From assembly GCA_934373375.1 (NCBI GenBank), contig CAKROP010000133.1, positions 1 through 6,208 on the forward strand: DNA of 6,208 nt. The letters run 5' to 3'. The position numbers and the translations under genes are program-made. The notes beneath the pieces were generated by a model. That model saw nothing but the letters and a program-made list of their open reading frames with translations, made no database searches and was not told the DNA's origin. Positions 1-3,989 of the stretch are shown here, one piece after another. Within the stretch, counting starts at the first letter, position 1. Each line of letters begins with the position of its first letter. This stretch comes from an uncultured Anaerosacchariphilus sp. (lineage in GTDB: Bacteria; Bacillota; Clostridia; Lachnospirales; Lachnospiraceae).

Positions 1-1065
1 GGCCGGGGCGTCCATGACGCGTCCCTTTACGCGGGACGGACCATCTACCGGGCCAGAGAAAGCCTGGCAGAGCTTCTGGGCGCGGCGGCTCCGGAGCAGG
101 TAGTCTTTACGGCCAATGCCACCGAGAGCCTGAACCTGGCGCTTGGCGGCCTGTTCGGGCCGGGGGATCATGTGATTACCAGCGTCTGCGAGCACAATTC
201 CGTACTGCGTCCCCTGTACCGGCTGCAGGGGGTGGAGCTGTCGGTGCTTCCTGTAAAGGCGGCAGTTGACTCAAAAGAGGAGCGGCAGGCAGGCATCCTG
301 GCTTACGATGAGCTGGAAGCCCTGCTACGTCCGAACACAAAAGCCCTGATAATCACCCACGCCTCCAATTTGACCGGCAACATCACCGATCTGGAACGCG
401 CGGGAGCCTTCGCAAAAAAGCACAGCCTTTTGCTTATCGTAGACGCTGCGCAGACGGCGGGCGCGGTCCCCGTTGATATGGAACGTATGGGCATCGACGT
501 CCTGTGCTTCACCGGACATAAGGGACTTTACGGTCCCCAGGGAACCGGAGGCGTCTGCGTCCGTCCCGGTCTTTCGATCCGGCCGTTGAAGGTGGGCGGA
601 AGCGGAATTCACAGCTTCGACCGGGAGCATCCGTCAGAGATGCCGGCGGCGCTGGAGGCGGGCACCCTGAACGGCCATGGAATCGCGGGCCTGGGCGCTG
701 CAGCCCGTTGGCTTCTGGAGACCGGCGTGGAGCAGATTCGCGCCCGGGAGCAGGCGCTTCTTCGGCGGTTTGTGGACGGCGTGAAGGAGGTGGAGGGCGT
801 AACCCTCTACGGAAATCCGGATCTGGACCGGCGGACGGGAATCCAGTCCCTGAATATCCGGGACTACGATTCCGCACGGGTGGCGGACTGGCTCTATGAG
901 GATTACGGGATCGCCGTCCGGGGAGGAGCCCACTGCGCGCCGCTCATGCATGAGGCGCTGGGAACCCGGGAGCAGGGGGCGGTCCGGTTCAGCTTTTCTT
1001 ATTTCAATACGGAGGCAGAGGCAGACGAGGCGGCGGCAGCCGTCCGGGAGCTGGCGGAGGAGTAA
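1..1065 (+). CDS. Class V aminotransferase / cysteine desulfurase-family protein, 5'-partial
   Basis: PLP-dependent fold-type I enzyme of the NifS/CsdA-like class V family, which takes S or Se from (seleno)cysteine. The frame is open from base 1 and 354 residues are visible. The N-terminal 25-30 residues (the usual LDNAAT start) lie outside the window, so the first visible segment GRGVHDASLYAGR aligns just after it. Numbered within the window: EHNS with the PLP-stacking His65, VDAAQTAG with PLP-binding Asp148 and Gln151, FTGHKG with the Schiff-base Lys174, and RGGAHCAP with the candidate catalytic Cys312 (bases 934-936). All the key residues of an active desulfurase are present. It resembles the desulfurase-like subfamily found near selenium-dependent molybdenum hydroxylases (the EF2568 type of Enterococcus faecalis). 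It ends 4 bases before the DUF3343 gene, which suggests a donor-carrier pair. The family assignment is strong. Selenium as the substrate is an inference from context; Fe-S assembly is the alternative. Confidence 0.92.
   Translation, partial: GRGVHDASLYAGRTIYRARESLAELLGAAAPEQVVFTANATESLNLALGGLFGPGDHVITSVCEHNSVLRPLYRLQGVELSVLPVKAAVDSKEERQAGILAYDELEALLRPNTKALIITHASNLTGNITDLERAGAFAKKHSLLLIVDAAQTAGAVPVDMERMGIDVLCFTGHKGLYGPQGTGGVCVRPGLSIRPLKVGGSGIHSFDREHPSEMPAALEAGTLNGHGIAGLGAAARWLLETGVEQIRAREQALLRRFVDGVKEVEGVTLYGNPDLDRRTGIQSLNIRDYDSARVADWLYEDYGIAVRGGAHCAPLMHEALGTREQGAVRFSFSYFNTEAEADEAAAAVRELAEE
1056..1062 (+). promoter_or_regulatory. Ribosome binding site of the DUF3343 gene
   Basis: GGAGGAG lies inside the last codons of the desulfurase-like gene, 7 bases before the ATG at 1070. 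It fixes the start at 1070 rather than any upstream start in the same frame (that frame stays open back to 896). It also implies translational coupling between the two genes. Confidence 0.8.
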
Positions 1066-1069
1066 GGCA

Positions 1070-1306
1070 ATGCGGAAAAAAACAGAAGCGCTGGTGATCT
1101 CCTTCGGAACCACCACCGAGGCCATGAAAATGGAACGGCACTGTGAAAAAGAGGGGCTTCCCGGCAGACTGATTCCCATCCCCCGGGAGATTACCGCAGG
1201 CTGCGGCATGGCCTGGAAGGCGAAGCCCGGAGAGAAGGAGCTGCTGCAGCAGGCGATGCTTTGGGCAGCTATCCGGTGGGAGGGTATGTATACCCTGGAA
1301 CTATGA
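1070..1306 (+). CDS. DUF3343 family protein, putative Se/S carrier
   Basis: A small soluble protein of 78 residues, a normal length for DUF3343 (putative Se/S carrier-like family). The fold signature reads ALVISFGTTTEAMKMER near the N-terminus, followed by GLPGRLIPIPREITAGCGMA at residues 29-48. This is the family's conserved core: a P-R-E-I segment followed by a Cys-Gly pair. Cys45 is the conserved cysteine and the likely persulfide or perselenide carrier; Cys25 is a second, less expected cysteine. There is no signal peptide or membrane segment. The gene starts 4 bases after the desulfurase-like gene, with its own strong ribosome binding site, so the two are made together. By inference it accepts S or Se from that enzyme and passes it toward molybdenum cofactor maturation or a SelD-type selenophosphate synthetase. 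No direct biochemical function can be read from the sequence. The region after residue 60 is poorly conserved and ends at a TGA stop. Confidence 0.86.
   Translation: MRKKTEALVISFGTTTEAMKMERHCEKEGLPGRLIPIPREITAGCGMAWKAKPGEKELLQQAMLWAAIRWEGMYTLEL
1281..1296. repeat. Short near-perfect inverted repeat (candidate operator or small hairpin)
   Basis: AGGGTAT-GT-ATACCCT has two 7-base arms around a 2-base centre. It sits in the last codons of the DUF3343 gene, 54 bases before the permease start. As RNA it could form a 6-bp stem with a TGTA loop. No U-tract follows, so it is not an intrinsic terminator. Its position just before the only spacer in the window would suit an operator or an RNA-processing site, but it may be chance within coding sequence. 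Confidence 0.25.
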
Positions 1307-1336
1307 AAAACATTTAAGAATTTATCTATCGCAAAT

Positions 1337-1342
1337 GAGGAG
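1337..1342 (+). promoter_or_regulatory. Ribosome binding site of the permease gene, in the only intergenic gap
   Basis: GAGGAG ends 8 bases before the ATG at 1351, supporting that start. The 44-base gap (1307-1350) is AT-rich compared with the flanking genes. It contains no convincing -35/-10 pair, riboswitch or terminator, so read-through from the upstream pair of genes is likely. Confidence 0.75.
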
Positions 1343-1350
1343 AAACACTT

Positions 1351-2742
1351 ATGAATGAAGTAGAAAGCAAGAAAGCAGCATACGACTTTTACGGCAAACT
1401 GCCGTTCCGTAAGGCATTTCCCCTGGGACTCCAGCATGTGCTGGCCATGTTCGTGGGAAATCTGACCCCGATTCTGATTATTACAGGAGCCTGCGGCATC
1501 GCTTCCGGCACGGAGTTCGCGGACGTGCAGGTGGCGCTTTTGCAGAACGCCATGCTGGTAGCGGGTATCGTAACCCTGATTCAGCTCTATGCCATCGGCC
1601 CGGTGGGCGGCAAGGTACCGATTATCATGGGAACCAGCTCCGGCTTCATCGGTGTCTGCAACAGCGTGGCAGGAGTCATGGGCGGCGGTGTGCTGGCCTA
1701 CGGCGCTATCCTGGGTGCGTCCCTGATCGGCGGCCTCTTTGAGGGCGTGCTGGGCTTTATGCTGAAACCCCTGCGCCGCTTCTTCCCGGCAGTTGTGACC
1801 GGTACCGTGGTGCTTTCCATCGGTCTGTCCCTGATTTCCGTGGGCGTGGGTTCCTTCGGCGGCGGCAGCGCGGCCAAGGATTACGGCTCCCTGGAAAATC
1901 TGTTCCTGGGAACCCTGGTATTGGTAGTTATTATTGCGTTGAAGCATGGCACCAAGGGCATGACCAGTGTTTCTTCGATTCTGATTGGAATTATTGTGGG
2001 TTATATTGCGGCGGCGATTATGGCTGTGGTGCTTCCGACCACCGGCGTAACGGCAGACGGTGTGGAATACACCAAGGCCTGGGTGCTGAACTGGGACAAG
2101 GTGGCGCAGGCCAAATGGTTCGCGGTTCCGGCCCTGATGCCGGTGAAGCTGGTCTTTGATGCGCGGGCGATTATTCCGGTACTGATTATGTTCATTGTAA
2201 CCGCAGTGGAGACCGTCGGCGATATCTCCGGCGTCATGGAGGGCGGCATGGGCCGCGAGGCTACCGATTCCGAGCTGTCCGGCGGCGTTATCTGCGACGG
2301 TATCGGTTCTTCTATTGCAGCGGTGTTCGGCGTCCTTCCGAACACTTCCTTCAGCCAGAACGTGGGTCTGGTTACTATGACCAAGGTGGTAAACCGCTTT
2401 GCGCTGGCCACAGGAGCCGTGTTCCTGATTCTCTGCGGCCTGTTCCCGAAGCTGTCCGCACTGATTTCCATTATGCCCCAGAGTGTGCTGGGCGGTGCGG
2501 CTGTTATGATGTTCTCTTCCATCGTAGTCAGCGGTATCGGTCTGATTACCAAAGAGAAAATGACCGTCCGCAATACCACGATTGTATCCGTTGCATTAGG
2601 TCTCGGCTATGGCCTTGGCGCCAACAGCGGCGTACTGGCAGGCCTGCCCCAGAGCGTCCAGCTCATCTTCGGCGGTTCCGGTATCGTACCGGCTGCCCTG
2701 GTGGCGATTGTTCTGAATATCGTTCTCCCGAAGGAGGAGTAG
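1351..2742 (+). CDS. NCS2 (nucleobase-ascorbate) family purine/pyrimidine permease
   Basis: An integral membrane nucleobase:cation symporter of 463 residues, the usual length for the xanthine/uracil permease family (UraA, XanQ, PbuX). The N-terminal LPFRKAFPLGLQHVLAMF segment carries the conserved TM1 Gln28-His29. TM3 has GPVGGKVPIIMGTSSGF (residues 83-99). TM8 has AVETVGDISG with Glu287, the position that binds the nucleobase in this family. TM9 has VICDGIGSS with Asp316. The NAT signature QNVGLVTMTK at residues 336-345 fits the Q-N-x-G-x4-T-[R/K/G] pattern exactly. The rest is the expected series of hydrophobic helices (14 in the family fold). It lies 1 base upstream of the FAD subunit gene, so it probably imports the hydroxylase substrate. 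Xanthine or another oxidised purine is most likely, but the sequence does not separate xanthine, urate and uracil. The linkage of a permease with FAD and Fe-S/Mo subunits resembles E. coli ygfM-xdhD-xanQ. Confidence 0.95.
   Translation: MNEVESKKAAYDFYGKLPFRKAFPLGLQHVLAMFVGNLTPILIITGACGIASGTEFADVQVALLQNAMLVAGIVTLIQLYAIGPVGGKVPIIMGTSSGFIGVCNSVAGVMGGGVLAYGAILGASLIGGLFEGVLGFMLKPLRRFFPAVVTGTVVLSIGLSLISVGVGSFGGGSAAKDYGSLENLFLGTLVLVVIIALKHGTKGMTSVSSILIGIIVGYIAAAIMAVVLPTTGVTADGVEYTKAWVLNWDKVAQAKWFAVPALMPVKLVFDARAIIPVLIMFIVTAVETVGDISGVMEGGMGREATDSELSGGVICDGIGSSIAAVFGVLPNTSFSQNVGLVTMTKVVNRFALATGAVFLILCGLFPKLSALISIMPQSVLGGAAVMMFSSIVVSGIGLITKEKMTVRNTTIVSVALGLGYGLGANSGVLAGLPQSVQLIFGGSGIVPAALVAIVLNIVLPKEE
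2731..2737 (+). promoter_or_regulatory. Ribosome binding site of the FAD subunit gene
   Basis: AAGGAGG forms the last codons of the permease gene and ends 6 bases before the ATG at 2744. Only one base separates the permease stop from this start, so translation of transporter and enzyme is probably coupled. Confidence 0.8.
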
Positions 2743-2743
2743 T

Positions 2744-3505
2744 ATGATAAAAATAAGAGAGTATGTAAAGGTGGAGAGTCTGGAGGAAGCCTGGGAATTA
2801 AATCAGAAGCGCACCAGCAAAATCCTGGGCGGTATGCTCTGGCTCCGCATGGGCAGCCGGAATGTCCAAAAGGCCATCGACCTGTCCGGCTTAGGATTAG
2901 ATACCATCGAAGAGACGGAAGACGCGTTTTCCATCGGAGCTATGGTGACTCTGCGGCAAATCGAATTGCATGAGGGACTGAACGCCCTGTGCGAGGGACT
3001 GCTCCACGACGCGGTCTGCGATATCGTGGGCACCCAGTTCCGGAACCTGGCTACAGTAGGCGGCAGCATCTTCGGACGCTTCGGCTTCTCTGATGTGATG
3101 ACGGCTTTTCTGGCGTTGGATTCCTATGTGGAGCTCTACAAGGGCGGTGTTGTCCCAATGTCAGAATTTGTAAAAATGAAGCGCGACAATGATATTCTCG
3201 TGCGCGTCATCGTGAAAAAGCAGGCAGGCCATTTCGTTTACCTGTCCCACCGTAATACACGGACCGATTTCCCGGTGCTGACGGTGGCGGTATCCGACTG
3301 CGGCGGCGTGAAAAAGGCTGTCATCGGGGCAAGACCGGGCATTGCGAAAATGTATGAAATAGAAACGATGGATGAGGAGACGGCGGCGCGGCTTCAGGAG
3401 GAGACCTGTTTTCAGAGTAACATGCGCGCGTCGGAGACCTTCCGAAGACATCTGGCAGGCGTGCTGCTGCGCCGTGCCTTCGGGGCAGTGCAGGGAAAGG
3501 AGTGA
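2744..3505 (+). CDS. Molybdenum hydroxylase FAD-binding subunit
   Basis: The medium, FAD-binding subunit of a xanthine dehydrogenase/CO dehydrogenase-type hydroxylase, which passes electrons from the iron-sulfur clusters to FAD and an external acceptor in the cytoplasm. It has 253 residues, shorter than XdhB (about 290) and close to E. coli YgfM (about 260). The PF00941 FAD domain spans about 1-160. The first flavin-contact loop reads LGGMLWLRMGSRN (28-40) where the classic form is AGGTDL. The second reads RNLATVGGSIFG (100-111) followed by Ser116-Asp117, a good match to the usual N-x-A-T-x-G-G-N plus S-D motif. FSIGAMVTLRQIE (62-74) is the conserved linker strand. About 165-250 forms the CO_deh_flav_C domain, ending in the typical SETFRRHLAGVLLRRA helix. 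It is a compact subtype but shows no sign of truncation. The gene sits between the permease and the Fe-S subunit. Confidence 0.94.
   Translation: MIKIREYVKVESLEEAWELNQKRTSKILGGMLWLRMGSRNVQKAIDLSGLGLDTIEETEDAFSIGAMVTLRQIELHEGLNALCEGLLHDAVCDIVGTQFRNLATVGGSIFGRFGFSDVMTAFLALDSYVELYKGGVVPMSEFVKMKRDNDILVRVIVKKQAGHFVYLSHRNTRTDFPVLTVAVSDCGGVKKAVIGARPGIAKMYEIETMDEETAARLQEETCFQSNMRASETFRRHLAGVLLRRAFGAVQGKE
3496..3502 (+). promoter_or_regulatory. Ribosome binding site of the Fe-S subunit gene
   Basis: AAAGGAG at the end of the FAD gene lies 10 bases before the ATG at 3513. It supports that start over the ATG at 3372 in the same frame, which would add 47 Arg-rich residues not found in this family. Confidence 0.75.
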
Positions 3506-3512
3506 GGCTGAC

Positions 3513-3989
3513 ATGATCGTGACAATGACATTAAATGGGAAAAAAGTAGTGGATGATGTACCGGCTGATAAGACACTCTTTAACTTTGTGCGGGATCACG
3601 GCTGCTACAGCGTAAAATGCGGCTGCGAGACCACCAACTGCGGCCTCTGCACCGTATTTCTGGACGGTACGCCGGTGCTGTCCTGCGCAGTGCTGGCGGC
3701 AAGGGCGGACGGTCACAGGGTGGAGACCCTGGAGGGACTGCAGAAGGAAGCAGAGGAATTCGGCACCTTTATCGCCGATCAGGGCGCGGAACAGTGCGGC
3801 TTCTGCAACCCGGGTATGATTATGAATGCCATCGCCCTGTTCCGGGAGAATCCGGAACCCACCGACGAGGAAATCAGGCAGTATCTGGCGGGTAATCTCT
3901 GCCGCTGCTCCGGTTATGAGGGACAGCTGCGGGGCATGCATGCTTTCATCGAGTATAAGAAGAACGGAGGTGCCGTATGCGGGAAGTAG
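3513..3989 (+). CDS. Molybdenum hydroxylase [2Fe-2S] subunit
   Basis: The small electron-transfer subunit, with 158 residues (XdhC/CoxS are about 160). The N-terminal plant-ferredoxin-like domain (about 1-77) holds cluster II through Cys38-x4-Cys43-x2-Cys46-x11-Cys58, within GCETTNCGLC and VLSC. The C-terminal four-helix domain (about 78-150) holds cluster I through Cys95-x2-Cys98 (EQCGFCNPGMIMN) and Cys130-x-Cys132 (NLCRCSGY). Gln94, just before Cys95, is the conserved residue that lies near the molybdopterin. All eight ligands are present, so both clusters should assemble. Cys36 is an extra cysteine two residues before the first ligand, and Cys31 and Cys156 are also non-ligand cysteines. 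There is no signal peptide. The gene begins 7 bases after the FAD gene and its last 13 bases overlap the Mo subunit gene. In E. coli XdhD the corresponding domain is fused to the Mo domain; here the two are separate. Confidence 0.97.
   Translation: MIVTMTLNGKKVVDDVPADKTLFNFVRDHGCYSVKCGCETTNCGLCTVFLDGTPVLSCAVLAARADGHRVETLEGLQKEAEEFGTFIADQGAEQCGFCNPGMIMNAIALFRENPEPTDEEIRQYLAGNLCRCSGYEGQLRGMHAFIEYKKNGGAVCGK
3966..3970 (+). promoter_or_regulatory. Ribosome binding site of the Mo subunit gene, inside the Fe-S gene
   Basis: GGAGG lies within the last codons of the Fe-S gene, 6 bases before the ATG at 3977. It decides the start: the protein then begins MREVGKRERKKDAMALVTG, the standard opening of this family. 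It also makes the two genes overlap by 13 bases in different frames. Confidence 0.85.

Noticed and set aside
896..1069. N-terminal extension of the DUF3343 gene from a start at 896
   Set aside because: The extra residues are Arg-rich out-of-frame sequence overlapping the conserved Cys-containing end of the desulfurase gene. The ATG at 1070 has a well-placed ribosome binding site.
1304..1306. TGA at the end of the DUF3343 gene as a possible selenocysteine codon
   Set aside because: The protein is already of family length, the downstream codons look like spacer and run into TGA at 1352, and no SECIS-like hairpin with a G-loop follows. The labile-selenium trait does not need selenocysteine.
1307..1350. 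Purine riboswitch or promoter upstream of the permease
   Set aside because: At 44 bases the gap is too short for a purine aptamer plus expression platform. The best -10-like match (TATCTA, 1323-1328) agrees with the consensus at only three positions and has no -35 at the right distance.
634..1947. 437-residue open frame on the minus strand
   Set aside because: It runs antisense across three plus-strand genes and their spacer, has Gln/His-rich low-quality sequence, and shows no recognisable domain.
1918..2040. Locally AT-richer codon use (TTG, ATT) in the permease
   Set aside because: Similar ATT-rich runs occur elsewhere in the gene within hydrophobic helices, so this is not evidence of recombination.
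3372..3512. N-terminal extension of the Fe-S subunit from 3372
   Set aside because: It overlaps the C-terminal domain of the FAD subunit in another frame and is Arg-rich. The ATG at 3513 gives the exact family start and length.
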